Below the pieces are notes generated by a model. The model was not told the DNA's origin. It was given only the letters and a program-made list of their open reading frames with translations, and did not search any database. Shown piece by piece: positions 1-11,605 of a stretch of 64,000 nt of DNA. This stretch comes from Acanthochlamys bracteata (lineage: Eukaryota > Streptophyta > Magnoliopsida > Pandanales > Velloziaceae). The translations under genes were made by a program, and so were the position numbers. The DNA is taken from the NCBI GenBank assembly GCA_019914995.1, contig CM034139.1, positions 5,868,461 to 5,932,460 of the forward strand, read 5' to 3'. Position 1 is the stretch's first letter. Each line of letters starts with the position of its first letter.

Positions 1-677
1 TGCAACACATGTAAAGTAGCACAGGAAGCATAGAAGAAACGAAATAGGCCACTAACATCTCAACATTCTAGCATTCAACTTCAGCATATCAAAGACCAAA
101 TGTATATTCATTATTGCTTGTTACTACCATCTATGATCTTGGAAACCACTAATCCAATGAGGACTACCAAGTACCTACTTCTAGCAATGGTACAAACAGA
201 AGTACAAAATTTCATTACCAAAGGAGCAAAACTAAATTGTCGGATTCTGCTTCCCATTAAAAAGTTCCTCTTAATTGTTGGGTTCTATTTTGCCATTAAC
301 TGATGCCCCTCCTAACAACTGATATACGCAACTCCAGAGTAGGCAGTAAGGTAAACCGCATCGAAGAGCTTGCTTACACACCCACAAAATCACTCGAACA
401 ATCATAATTACAAACCAAGTAGCTATACTATAGCTCACCAATTATGCAAAACCGTTGCTATGTCATAACCATATTAAATGATTCCTAAACTAACCAGCTC
501 CATAATCCTGCAATTAAGCTGCTCCATCACTCATACACCCAACATAGCTAACAGCTAAATCACAAGGATCTACCTAAAATCAAAACAATCACCAGCTTCA
601 GATCAAACGAGCAAACACCAAATAGCAAAACTGATCATTTCCAACTAACCAAAAGCAAAGCTTAGATCTAATCTGAC
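1..677 (-). other. Intron 1 of the PP2A gene (continues off the left edge)
   Basis: This stretch follows the donor of the PP2A exon. I found no match to the next expected PP2A exon (DRGYYSVET) in any frame, so I read it as intron. Nothing else is visible in it. Confidence 0.6.
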
Positions 678-939
678 CTACGTAGTCGCCCATAAACAGA
701 TAATTCGTGTGCGGCGCTTCGCCTCCGATCTTAAACAACTCGATAAGGTCGTGGAACTGCCCGTGTATATCTCCACAAACAGTAACAGGACATCGCACAG
801 GTTGCACGTTCCATTCTTCAACGAGCACAGCTCGCGCAGCTTCACAGAGCGCCTTCACCTCCGCCTCTGCCAACGGTTTACACTCTCGCAGCTGAGCGAT
901 CTGGCGGTCCAGATCGCCCGCAGCGGCTGCCGTCGGCAT
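678..939 (-). CDS. PP2A: Serine/threonine protein phosphatase PP2A catalytic subunit, first coding exon (partial gene)
   Basis: This is the first 87 codons of a PP2A catalytic subunit, the cytosolic and nuclear Ser/Thr phosphatase that works with A and B regulatory subunits. The exon starts at the ATG ending at 939 and stops at 678 in a phase-1 donor (TAG|GTCAGA) just after GDYV. The metallophosphatase motif GDIHGQ lies at residues 56-61, so Asp57 and His59 have the same numbers as in animal PP2A. The second metal motif GDY is at 84-86. The N-terminus ([14 protein letters not shown]) resembles plant subfamily I (PP2A-1/-2/-5). The remaining exons lie left of the window, and positions 1-677 read as intron. 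The 5' leader holds a GA-rich tract near 1058-1085. Family assignment is secure. Whether the gene is complete cannot be seen here. Confidence 0.93.
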
Positions 940-1342
940 CCCCGATATGTTGAATAACGCAGAGATCGGCTAATTTAGATCAGCTCGCGATTCTAGAATA
1001 AGATGGAAGACTTGTTTGAGCTAGGGTTAGCTGAAAAAGAAGATTAGAGGAAGAAATTGTGAGAGAGAGAGAAGAGGAAGAGAGAGAAACAGGAAATGGT
1101 CGGGTCTCGAACCTTGATTGAGCGAAGAATCTTACGGTGGTGGTGGTGGGGTTGTCGTTTGATTGTTGATCGATCGATCCGGATCGATTGATAGACTGAG
1201 TGGATATTTTTGTTTCGTTGGTTCGTTCTTGTTTTTCTGTTTAATAATATAAATTATCGGTTATTATTACTTTAAATATGGCCGCCTTGTTTCCCGTATT
1301 ACAGCTGGCGCTTTTCTGTTTGTCGGGATGCTTCTCAAATTT

Positions 1343-1405
1343 ACTGATGGGCCTTATTAAAGCCCAAGCAAATTGGGTTAATTAATATCATGGGCTTTAA
1401 CTGGC
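1343..1405 (-). promoter_or_regulatory. Cluster of site II (TGGGCC/TGGGCT) elements upstream of PP2A
   Basis: Within about 65 bp there are TGGGCC, AGCCCA and TGGGCT copies on both strands. TGGGCY is the site II element bound by TCP factors in housekeeping promoters. The cluster lies about 400 bp upstream of the PP2A start codon. The function is inferred from the motif only. Confidence 0.4.
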
Positions 1406-2188
1406 CTAGTTAAACTATAAATTCGTTTACCAGTCTAAATTCACTTTTTTTTTTTAAATTTATTTTTAATCTAAAATAATAATAACTAAATTAATTTTTA
1501 TTTTATATTTTAATAATAAAATTATATTTAATAAAAATATAAATTTTTTAATTAAATATCTTTAATTTTAAAAAAAGTGAGTTAACTTTAATTAAACGCC
1601 TCTTATATAACTTTCTGTAGTTATTTTATCACCGTCCTATTAGAGTGGTGCTTATTTTCTTATTTTCATACCGATTTTTATTTTATATTTTCAAATAAAA
1701 TTTTAAGTATTTTATAGATTTTTTTAAAATTTAGAAAGTACAAAAAATATTTACATCATAAAATCTGATTATTATTTATTATTATTTTAAATAAAAATTT
1801 AAAACTCTTTTTACAAAAATTTTTAAAATAGCCGGATTAATTCAGAAAAACTTCTTTTAAAAAAAGGACTCTAAACATCCCTTAATCTATACGTCATTTG
1901 TTATTTAGAGCAAAATGACATGTTTACTTTCTGTAAACACGGATGCTTGATTGGGCAGCTGTGTAAGACAGTGTGTATAAAAATAGTTTTAAATGATTAT
2001 ATGCAAAAGATATTTTTGTATATGCCTTGTATTTCTCTATCCAAATCTTCCATACTACAAGCCTATAAGTACAAGGTGGTGGTCTTGAGAAATAAGTTAA
2101 TGAAAATCTTGGTCATTAAGCGGCTAGTTAAACCTAAAATACACAAACTGTCTAAAAAGAATATTTATTTATGAATTGATATTTGAAC
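1406..2188. other. AT-rich intergenic spacer
   Basis: Long A/T runs with no credible coding sequence. The segment 1830-1880, ending in a CTCTAAACATCCCTTAA-type string, resembles MITE ends seen elsewhere in the window, but I could not pair it with an opposite terminus. Confidence 0.4.
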
Positions 2189-2196
2189 ATATATAG

Positions 2197-2971
2197 CATA
2201 GTTGTTAGATCCGGACTGAACCGTTCAAGTTGATTTGAAAACTATCGATCCGGACGGTAAATTAGTTCAATTTTACAAAAATATTGTTCGCGTAATTGAT
2301 CCGATTTGATCCATTTGATCCGTTTCAATCTGTTTGACTTGCTCATCTAAATCAAACCGGATTGAATAAAATTCAAAAAAATTAATTAAAAATATTTAAA
2401 TTGATGATATATAATACAAAAATAATTATTAATAGCTCTATATTGAAAAATAATATATAGTTTAGATTTTGTATTTTGATGTAATAATGTAAAAATATAA
2501 TTAATTATGTCTTATTCGTAAATATTAATTATTGTGATTTTTAAATTTTTATATTGTAAAATATTTAGATTCAAATATGTATATTCGAAAAAGTTGATTA
2601 TGTCTCTTTTATAATTTATCTATTTTATGATTTTATCTTTTTCTAATCGTCTAATTTATTTAAATATTTCTCATTATAAATTTTCGGTATTATTATTATT
2701 GTTGGTGATGGTAATTTTATGGTGGTAATACTTTAATTTTCGCTGTGATTGTTATTGCTTTTGTAATGCTATAATAAAAATACTTTAATTTTTTATTTTG
2801 ATTGCTGCTACTATTATTATTAGTAATGCTATGATGAATATGATTGTTGTTATTATCGATCCAAAATGCTTTAATATTATTGACCCGACGGTTCGATCGG
2901 TCGGGTCAATTCGAGAACCGTGATCCGAACAGTTTTTCGGTTCGATATCCGGTCCAATTGTTACCACTATG
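2197..2971. mobile_element. Non-autonomous hAT-like DNA transposon (MITE-like), 775 bp
   Basis: The left end begins CATAGTTGTTAGA. The right end read on the other strand begins CATAGTGGTAACA, so 10 of the first 13 bases match. Both ends continue into CCGG/GAACCG-rich subterminal sequence. An exact 8-bp direct repeat ATATATAG flanks it (2189-2196 and 2972-2979), the target-site length expected of hAT elements. The interior is AT-rich and has no transposase reading frame. The flank is itself AT-rich, so the 8-bp match is slightly less compelling alone, but it abuts the matched termini on both sides. Confidence 0.7.
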
Positions 2972-2979
2972 ATATATAG

Positions 2980-3609
2980 TTGAAATTATTCTTTAAAATA
3001 ATTGGAATTTATTTTAGCTCCTGCTGCATGTGCAGTGTTTTATTATTCAGAAGTTTGTTTGAAAATAAATTTTTTTGAAATTAAAAGATTTACTTTTATT
3101 ATTGAAAACTAATAAAATAATATATATAATAAAATAGAAAGATATGGTGGTATATGGTGCGCATATCGATAAAAAATAACTGGCAAAATCTCTAAATTTA
3201 ATTTTTACTGAATATAAAGAATCGTAAATTAAAAATATATAGATAAAATTTTAACTCAATTAAAATACTTATCTAACTTTATTAAAATTCTTAATCAAAA
3301 CTATATAAAAACTAAATTTTAAAATTATATTATATATATATTGTATTTAAATTATTTTGATTAAGTTTGTATTATTAGAATTATTAGATCGATTTGTATT
3401 CAGTTTGAGTTAAAAATTTTTGGGTATTTAATTTTACGGATATGACTTCTACTTCCGTGAAAAAGGAATCGGTGCTTTCAGTCAGATTACAACGCAGAAT
3501 CTCCACATCCCTGTTGTTCTCCAGACTTTTCCTCTCTAGTGGTTTCTTCAGTTTCAACTGAAACGAAGAAGAAAATTTCGAAATCTTAAAGAGTAAAGCT
3601 TGTGAATCA
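2980..3609. other. Intergenic spacer and 5' flank of the GPC acyltransferase gene
   Basis: AT-rich to about 3400, then more balanced sequence that is probably the 5' leader of the downstream plus-strand gene. No other feature is seen. Confidence 0.4.
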
Positions 3610-6406
3610 ATGTCGGACGGTGATCCAGGTCTTGACGACGGCGAAGTGTTAACGACGACGCAACAATGGGTCAACCACCGATCCAAGGTTTCAATTTTAA
3701 TTATTATTTTTTTTGCTCTTTCGTGGAATCTCGTTAGCTGACGCTGTTTTGTGTTTTCTTATGATGGTCTTTTGTTATGGTTGATGCATTTGTTAGAGAG
3801 TTGGACGGACGAAGGATATGTTGTCGAAACAAGCCGTGAAGATTGCGAAGCAAGCGGAAGAACATGAGAAGTTTATAGATAAGGTTTGATCCAGTTAATT
3901 CTGGTTTGTATATTTTGTTTTCTTTCATTTATTTGATTGATTAGAATGATTGCTCTCTCATAGACATCTACCTTTTTTTAATCTAGGGAACAATTAGTTG
4001 TTCTTTTGTAGTGAATCAGGTTTACTTTTGTGTTTTTGTTGATATCACCAATTGGAGACTGGCAAAACTTACTCCTTTGTAATGACGGTTTTTATGCGGC
4101 AATCAGGTGACGCATTTGCTTGGGGTGCTTGGATTTGGTGGGTTTTGCTACCTATTGGGAGCTAGTAAGTTCATCCAGAGTTTTGTTTATCTTTTGTGTA
4201 TTGAGTGTTCCAATGTTAATGATTCGAAGTACATGTTCAAACGTCTTCTTCCAGGGCCTCAAGATATTCCCTATGTATACTGCTTGTTGTATGTGACCTT
4301 TGTTCCTCTCCGATGGGTATACTATAGATACAAGAAGTGGCATTACTACCTTCTGGTGAGCTCTATGGCCTATCTCACTTGTCACAATTCATGCAGTTCT
4401 TTTTCTTAAGTTCATAAATGCAATGCACCTTCTTCTTTACTCGGTCGTTATAGGTGAACATAATATGTGGTCCAGCTTCTGCTGATAGTATTGCCACCTT
4501 ATAAGTAACACAAGCCTTGGCCCATTGGTTTGATTCTAAGTGGACCTAGATCTATTTGTTCGTGTCAGTACTTTGCTCCTAATTCATGACTGCCTTTGCC
4601 AAATGTGCTTAAGTTGAGATTCCCAATTGCCATGCTATTATCCCATTAGTTGGGGAAGGAAATGCAATCCTTGAATGCCAATGTGCTCCAATGGGTGTTT
4701 TTTTTTACACGAGCAATGTGATCTGCATAAGTTTGAACACTAGGGTTTAGGGTTCTGATTCTTTTAATGATTAGATATTATGGTCCGACATAAAAGTCAT
4801 TTTTGTCTTCTGGTTTTAAAGCACAATGTCTTAACTCGCAGCTGTAGTAAACATATGAACATGACTAGATGTGTTTTTCTTTACCTTCATTTTTGCAATT
4901 CTTTACCTTAACTTTTTTAGTTAATTGTATGACTTACTAATTTTGAAACCTTGCAGGAATTCTGCTACTATGCCAATACTGTCTTCTTGATAATGCTGAT
5001 ATTCTTCTCCAGGAATGAAAAGTTTTTCATGATTTGCTTTTCATTTGCAGAAGTAAGTACAAGTATATTGAAATTGATCCCATTTTCTTTCATGGATGCA
5101 ATATATTGTGATTAAATTCCTTCATATCTTAGGGACCATTAGCTTGGGCTTTAATTGTCTGGCGTTGTAGCCTGGTTTTTAGTTCTCTTGACAAGATTGT
5201 CAGCGTCCTCATACATCTCTTGCCCGGTGAGTTAATTGTTTTCTGTTTTGGGTTTCTTTTGAATGCACTCTTCAGTTGAGCTTATTATGCAATTGTGCGA
5301 ATCCAGAAGAGCATAACATATTGAACTTTCCGAGTAACATTACTGCATCAAATATGTGGAATGCTTTGTTTTCAGGCATTGTTTTCTTTACTATAAGATG
5401 GTGGAATCCTGAGAGTCTTGCAGCCATGCACCCTGAAGGACAGCCTGCTAGACCTTCATGGCCATATGTGGAGGATAAATCTTACCTGTGGACATGGCTA
5501 TTTGTGGTTCCTTTGGCTGCCTATACCTTATGGCAACTCCTGTATTTCCTAATAGTTAATGTCTTACGCCGACAAAGGTTGCTAAGAGATCCTGAGGTTG
5601 TTACTTCTTACAGGTCTGTCTCGACTCCTCTATTATTTTTAGAATATTTATGCCCTCAGTGCATGCAGAAAGTACATGATAAGAAAATTGTTTCTCATTT
5701 GTTTGTGACATGTGAAGGGATTTGATTATTCTATGCTGGAATAGAGCACTAGGATTCAGTTGAATCCATGCAACGATGTTCCTTAGACAAAAATGATGGA
5801 AGGCTAAGACTAGGATTGCTCCTGACATGCTCTGTTCATGCAGCTGAGACACATTTTGGGAAAAACCTTGATACATTTTTTTTAAAATATAAATATTTAT
5901 TACTTTAAATTCCTCAAGATCTTTGTATGAAGGAGGTTCATAGAGGGATTAGCTAGATTACTTCGAATGGGGAATTTAGCTACATTCGTTCATGTTTCAA
6001 TATTTGCCATGACTTCTAACCCTTAAAATAGTAAATGAGTACATCTTGTAATATTTTTCGTCTACTCATTTGCAGGGAGCTCTCAAAGAGGGCACAGAAA
6101 GCAAACAATCTCTGGTGGAGGCTTAGCGGATTGCTTGGTGACAAGAACCGGGAGTTAATGTATATGTTGCTCCAAGGTGTTTTCACCGTTGCGACAATGG
6201 CCCTCACAGTCCCCATCTTTCTCTCATACAGAATGCATATCGTCTTTCAGGTCCTCAAGGTATCTGCTACCATCTGGAATGGGGCGAACTACATTTTGGA
6301 GGTCATGCCACGCAGAGCCGTTCAGAAGGATAAGAAGGCGACGAAACCTATTCCAGCATTATCAGAAGCAGGTCACCCGTCCGGTGATAACTGTACTTCT
6401 GATTAA
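3610..6406 (+). CDS. GPCAT: Glycerophosphocholine acyltransferase (GPCAT, DUF2838 family)
   Basis: Eight exons: 3610-3687, 3797-3883, 4107-4164, 4255-4355, 4957-5052, 5133-5226, 5376-5613 and 6076-6406, all GT-AG, giving 360 residues. The protein matches the yeast Gpc1/plant ROG1-type family (formerly DUF2838), multi-pass ER membrane enzymes that transfer an acyl group from acyl-CoA to glycerophosphocholine to make lysophosphatidylcholine. Visible features are a basic, helical N-terminus, about eight hydrophobic segments (for example [10 protein letters not shown] and [14 protein letters not shown]), the family stretches [17 protein letters not shown] and [18 protein letters not shown], and a hydrophilic Lys/Pro/Ser C-terminal tail. 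The start is the first ATG in frame after the leader. The gene ends tail-to-tail with the sHSP gene 437 bp away. The family call is firm; the exact acyl specificity is not visible. Confidence 0.9.
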
Positions 6407-6843
6407 AGCAGCTAGATCTAGGTTGCAGCGAAGCAGCTATTCCTAGGCTCCGGAGTTTCTCAATGAAGTCCTTTCTAACTCTTCCTGTCTAACATGTATA
6501 GAGCTTTATAACCCCGCTCTGCAACATAGAATTATTTTCACTTGATTTACATTATCTAATTAGCCTTCTTTGTTTTGAGAAACCAGTATAAACGGACAGG
6601 ATTACTTTTAAGTGGCATGTCTACTTTACAAATCTGCGTTGCTTCGGTTAGAATGACAAGATGATTTAGCAATTCCAGTGGATTTGTTCACAAAACCATA
6701 TTATTACGGCAATACTAGAAACTTTAAGTGCATAACATTAGCACATATAAGACTACATTTCTCTCAAGCACACACCGAAACTCGCATACTTATTTTGGAG
6801 ATCCTACAATGTAGGGAACACCCAGCAGACCATTTCATCACGA

Positions 6844-7308
6844 TCAGGCAACCGTCACCTCGATGGTCTTAGGCTTCTTTGGCTCCGGCGGAGGAAGCTT
6901 CTCCACGGTCACAGTGAGCACTCCGTCCTGGCAAACAGCTGCGATTTTATCGGTATTTGCATTCTCCGGCAATGGGAACTTCCGCATGAACTTTCCAACA
7001 CGCCTTTCCATTCGAACCCACTTGCCCTCTTTATCTTCATCCCTGTTCCTCTCACCAGTTATCACGAGCACATTGTCGTCTTCAACTTGCACTTTGATCT
7101 CTCCAGACTTAACTCCTGGCATGTCAACAACGAACACGTAACTCTTCGGTAGTTCTTTGACATCAGCTGGAGTCGCTGCCATAGCTTTCCGGTCACGTAC
7201 ATACGCGCGAGTAGGAGCGTTGAATGCCTTCTCGATATCATCTGGCAACTCCACCAAGTGCTGCAATGTTGAGAGAAGAGGTCCGTCCAATCCCATTACC
7301 ACGTCCAT
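6844..7308 (-). CDS. HSP17: Class II cytosolic small heat-shock protein, about 17 kDa
   Basis: An intronless 154-residue reading frame, as is usual for plant sHSPs. Small HSPs are ATP-independent chaperones that hold unfolding proteins as large oligomers. The N-terminal [18 protein letters not shown] and the stretch [13 protein letters not shown] are class II signatures. The alpha-crystallin domain runs from about residue 47 to 135 ([18 protein letters not shown], then [14 protein letters not shown], then [14 protein letters not shown] and the GVLTVTV strand). The C-terminal tail carries an IEV variant of the oligomer-contact IXI/V motif. Heat-shock elements lie 105-180 bp upstream, so heat induction is expected. 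It sits head-to-head with PMIR1. Confidence 0.95.
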   Translation of the reverse strand: MDVVMGLDGPLLSTLQHLVELPDDIEKAFNAPTRAYVRDRKAMAATPADVKELPKSYVFVVDMPGVKSGEIKVQVEDDNVLVITGERNRDEDKEGKWVRMERRVGKFMRKFPLPENANTDKIAAVCQDGVLTVTVEKLPPPEPKKPKTIEVTVA

Positions 7309-7412
7309 GATTTCGCAGAAGAAACTTGAAGAAGTCGCTGTTGATGATTTGTGATTCTCCGATAGCGAGGAGTTCAGGGAAGTGTTGAAGTTTATGTAGA
7401 AGAGAAACGTGT

Positions 7413-7488
7413 TTCTGGAGAATTCTTGAAAGGCTAAAGGGGTGATGTAGTGTTCTGAATCTCTGGAACAAGATAGAAGTCTCTAGAA
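7413..7488 (-). promoter_or_regulatory. Heat-shock elements upstream of the sHSP gene
   Basis: At 7413-7430 there are four alternating 5-bp units, TTCnnGAGnnTTCnnGAA, with one mismatch (GAG). A second, weaker block at 7476-7488 reads GAAnnCTCnnGAA. Between the first block and the start codon, the minus strand has a CATAAA string near 7391-7399 that could serve as TATA box. This is the arrangement expected of an HSF-driven gene. Binding itself is inferred. Confidence 0.75.
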
Positions 7489-7566
7489 TAAGCTAAGCCC
7501 ATTGGGTTTGGCCCATTTGAAGTTTGCAATTCAAAGCTAAGATAAGGGATCTCGTGAAAGACGTTA

Positions 7567-7750
7567 GGGCCTTTTTATCATGAAATAAACTTATTTTTTA
7601 ATAAATTAAAAAATAGAATTTAAAATATTAAATAAAAAATAAAACTAAATTAGAAAAATAAATTTAATAAAATTTACTAAAATAATTTATTTATTTTATA
7701 TTAAAAAATAAAATATAAAATATAAATTTAATGAGTTGATAAACAAACTC
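7567..7750. mobile_element. Tourist-like MITE, 184 bp, in the sHSP/PMIR1 shared upstream region
   Basis: The termini are GGGCCTTTTTATCA on the left and, on the other strand, GAGTTTGTTTATCA on the right (10 of 14 bases match). TTA occurs immediately on both sides (7564-7566 and 7751-7753), the 3-bp target preferred by PIF/Harbinger-related Tourist elements. The interior is almost pure A/T. Termini are imperfect and a TTA repeat is short, hence moderate confidence. Confidence 0.5.
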
Positions 7751-7955
7751 TTAATATGAAGTGGACCACACAGGTCCAAAAACAATCAGAATTCAAAAAA
7801 ATTAATAACAAAACAAACAAAAGAGGGGAGCCATCGCAATCCTCTTCGAACAAAAAGTTTTTGTTGTCCAAAAAGTAACGCTCCGGCATTTCCGCTCCTA
7901 TCCCTTTCTTCTTCAACGACCCAAAATCAAATTCTTCCATTGACCCCCTCCGTCG

Positions 7956-10900
7956 ATGAATGGAAAGAATTCTCCAATGAGCGGCGCCGCCTCTTCCTCT
8001 GCCGGAGAATCTGCCGACCTCCGCTGTCTTCTCAACGACATCGATACCTTGAGCAAAGCTATCTCTCTCAATTCAAATTCAAATTCAAATTCCCAACCAC
8101 GCTTCACAGCCCCGACCAAATCTTCATCTCACAAATCAAAAGACAAAAATACCCCTCCCGGTTCTTCTTCTTCATCCTTCTGGAGTTGGAAACCATTTAA
8201 GGCTTTATCGAGTATTCGAAACCACCACCACCGAATCGAAGTTTTGTTCACGCTTGAAGTTTACTCCATTCAAAATCTTCCGTCTCTGTTCGATGCCGTT
8301 GCGTTCACGGTTAACTGGAAACGGACGACGGATTCTTCGTCAACTGCTGTATCTACCAAGCCTGCCCGGGCTCACCGTGGCGCCGTCAATTTTAACGGCG
8401 AAAGCTTGTCTCAGAAGTGTTCGGTGTATGCAACAAGGGCGAAATATGAGCCCCGACACTTTGCTGTATGGGCTTCTGCTGCACCGGGGCTCGATTTCAG
8501 TCGACATGTTGTTGATTTAACAAGGATATTGCCGCTAACTGTTGATCAGCTACTTGATGATGATGGGAGTAGCCGGACGGAATCAAAGTGGACCACAAGC
8601 TTCAAACTTTCTGGTAAAGCTAAAGGAGCTGTCCTTAATGTCAGCTTTGGGTTCTGTGTTCTCAATTCTGGTGCTGGAAATGGTGAAAGTGATAAGAAGG
8701 TTTCTTTGGGGCAGAGGCAGATAGCTAGAACTGGGAGTCTTCCTGAGAATTTGTTGCAGGCACGGAATAGAACATCTTCCAGATCTGGGGAGGATATCCG
8801 AGTGCTCCATGAGGTGCTGCCTATCTCAAAATTGGGTTTTTCGGACTTGCCTGCTGATGAGAAGGCATCTGAGCTATCAAAATTTGATAATGATCTTCTG
8901 AATGATGGTTCAGATGGTGTATCGAAGCCAGAGTTCCAGGTTTTTGATCATGTAGAGGATGAGTTGCCAGTGGTAAAGACTTGTGCAATGTCAGAACTGG
9001 CAAAGGGGAACTTAGAAGAACTTCAGTGTGAACAATGTCAATTGATGGTTGCTGAATATGAAGTTGAAACTTCTAAGACTGAGGTTGAGGATGAGGTTGT
9101 GGATAAGGGCTTGGGTGTTACTGAATTTGAAAATGAGCAGGTTGTTGGTGGTGGATTAGAGGACCAATCGAAGCTGAAGGTTGCGGCAGTTGCTGAAGAG
9201 GATAATACTGAAAAGGTGTGTGAGTTGCTCAGACTCATGATAGTCAGTAATGCCAATGATTTGGATGAGGAAAAGATTGAGCTTGTCGATGAAGCAGCCA
9301 TGCCTTGTCTGAAAGGAGCAACTTTTGATGGGCCTACTGTTGAAATTGAAGATCAAGAGGTAGGGTTATCTCAAAGTCATGAGTCAGAAGAGAGCAGCTT
9401 AGTGCCTGACAACATGCATAATTCAGATTCAATCGATGATTTAGAAGAGCAGGATTTGATGATCAGTCATCCAGCAATGCAAGAGTCGGGTATCACAGAT
9501 TGCAATCTTGCGATGCTTGAACTGGATGGACCTGAAAGTCTGCCTTTCGCAGACAAGTCCTTCTCGACACCTGATCTCACCGGATTTAAATTGAAAAACA
9601 AAAGTGAAGGCATGAAGAGGAAGTCCTTCAGCTCTGATGATGAGATTGTTGCTAGTGAATTCTTGAGTATGCTTGGTGTGGAGCATAGTCCTTTTGGACT
9701 TAGTTCTGATAGTGACCCTGAGTCCCCAAGAGAGCGGCTATGGAGACAATTTGAAAAAGAATCTTTAGCTAATGGTGACCTGTTTGGTCTTGATATAGGA
9801 TACGAGAATGAACACCTAACTGACACTGGTGGTTATTTTGGTTTTGACTTCGAAGAGGAGAAGGAATTGGACGCAGGAAGATTTTCAGAAGATTTTGATC
9901 TCTCAGAGCTGGTCCTTGAAGCTGAGGCGGAGCTTCAGTGGGAGGCTGAAGCAACGAGCATTAGGTCAAGGGCAAAGATGCTTGAAGATGCCGAGACGGA
10001 ATCCTTGATGCGTGAATATGGTCTTGATGAGAAGGCCTTTCAGCAGTCACCACCTAGCAGCAGTGGTGCATTTGGCAGCCCCATAGACATCATTCTTGAT
10101 ACCCCAATGGAGATCCCACCTCTTGGAGAGGGATTAGAAAATTTTATGCAGACAAAGACTGGTGGGTTTTTGCGGTCTATGAGTCCGTCACTTTTCCAGA
10201 ACCCTAAATGTAGTGGGAGATTGATTATGCAGGTCTCAAGTCCTGTCATAGTGCCTGCAGAAATGGGTTCTGGTGTTATGGAGATATTACAGCGGTTGGC
10301 TTCTATTGGAATTGAGAAGCTTTCGATCCAGGCAAACAAACTAATGCCTTTAGAAGATATCACTGGGAAAACAATGCAACAGGTAGCATGGGAAGCTGGA
10401 AGAGCACTAGATGGGTATGAAAGTTTTTGAATGATCAATTTTACTCGACTCTTCCCAGTTACATTACATAGTTTTGTTTCTTGAGTTTATTGATTGTTCT
10501 AAAAAAATTCTTTAAATTTATTTTTATTATTTTTAACAGGCAGGAAACAGATTCTGGTGCCACTTGTAGGCGAAAGAAAATTAAAGGTCTGGAACTATAC
10601 TCAACAGATAATGGTGATGTTGGACAAGAATGTGTGTCACTGGAAAATCTTGCCCCACTAGCTATGGACCAAATTGAAGCATTGTCTATGGAGGGTTTAA
10701 GAATACAGTCAGGCTTGTTTGATGAAGAACCACCTTCAAACATCACTGCATTGTCTGTTGGCGAGTTGTCTGCATTGGAAGGAAAGGGTCTTAGTAATAA
10801 AAAACTTCTAGATTTAGAAGGTACTGCTGGGTTGCAGTTGTTGGATATGAAAGATGGTGGGGAGGAAGTTGACGGACTAATGGGTCTATCATTGACTCTG

Positions 10901-11605
10901 GATGAGTGGATGAAGCTAGATTCTGGAGTAGTTGATGATGAGGGCCAGATCAGTGAGAGGACAGCAAAGATCCTTGCAGCTCATCATGCTTGCTCCACGG
11001 ACTTGATAACTGGAGTGTCAAGAGGCGATAAAAGAGGGAGAAAAAGATCAGGTAGAAGGTGGGGATTATTTGGAAACAACTTCACGGTTGCTCTAATGGT
11101 TCAGCTCCGGGATCCCTTGAGGAATTATGAGCCTGTTGGAACTCCAATGCTTGCTTTGATTCAAGTGGAAAGGGTTCTTGTTCCACCAAAGCCGAAATTT
11201 TACAGCACCGTTTCAGAGAGCGGCAACAGCGAAGAAGCTGATGAGCTTGAAACTAAAACTGAACCAACATCAAAAGAAGAGAACAAGAAAGAAGAGGAAG
11301 TTATTCCTCAGTTCAAGATAACTGAAGTGCATGTTGCAGGCCTGAAGACTGATCCTAGCAAGAAAAAAGGTTGGGGTAATCAGATGCAGCAACAATCTGG
11401 TTCTAGATGGTTACTTGCAAATGGTATGGGGAAGAGTAATAAGCATCCCTTCATGAAGTCAAATGCTCATGTAAGATCATCTACAAGCATGCAACCAGGA
11501 GATGCTCTTTGGAGCATTTCTTCTCATGTTCATGGAAATGGACTGAGTTCACATAAAAGGAATCCAAATATCTTCTTACCATCTGAGAAGATTAGGCTTC
11601 GTTAA
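7956..11605 (+). CDS. PMIR1: PLASTID MOVEMENT IMPAIRED1-related protein (PMIR1-like, NT-C2 domain)
   Basis: Two exons, 7956-10414 and 10540-11605, separated by a 125-bp GT-AG intron, give 1174 residues. The length fits Arabidopsis PMIR1 rather than the shorter PMI1. PMI1-type proteins act in blue-light chloroplast and nuclear positioning through actin. The N-terminus is Ser/Asn-rich. An NT-C2 domain of the EEIG1/EHBP1 type covers about residues 88-240 (HHRIEVLFTLEVYSIQNLP through KGAVLNVSFGFCVL). A long acidic middle follows, then the family-specific C-terminal region (MEIPPLGEGLENFMQTKTGG, RDPLRNYEPVGTPMLALIQVERV). The start is the ATG giving MNGKNSP; no other candidate extends the frame with family-like sequence. 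The gene is intact. The shared upstream region with the sHSP carries a MITE. Confidence 0.93.

Noticed and set aside
1920-2174. 84-codon plus-strand frame with several Cys and Lys
   Set aside because: It lies in AT-rich spacer, has no family resemblance and spans no splice or promoter context; the Lys/Ile-rich end is typical of A/T DNA.
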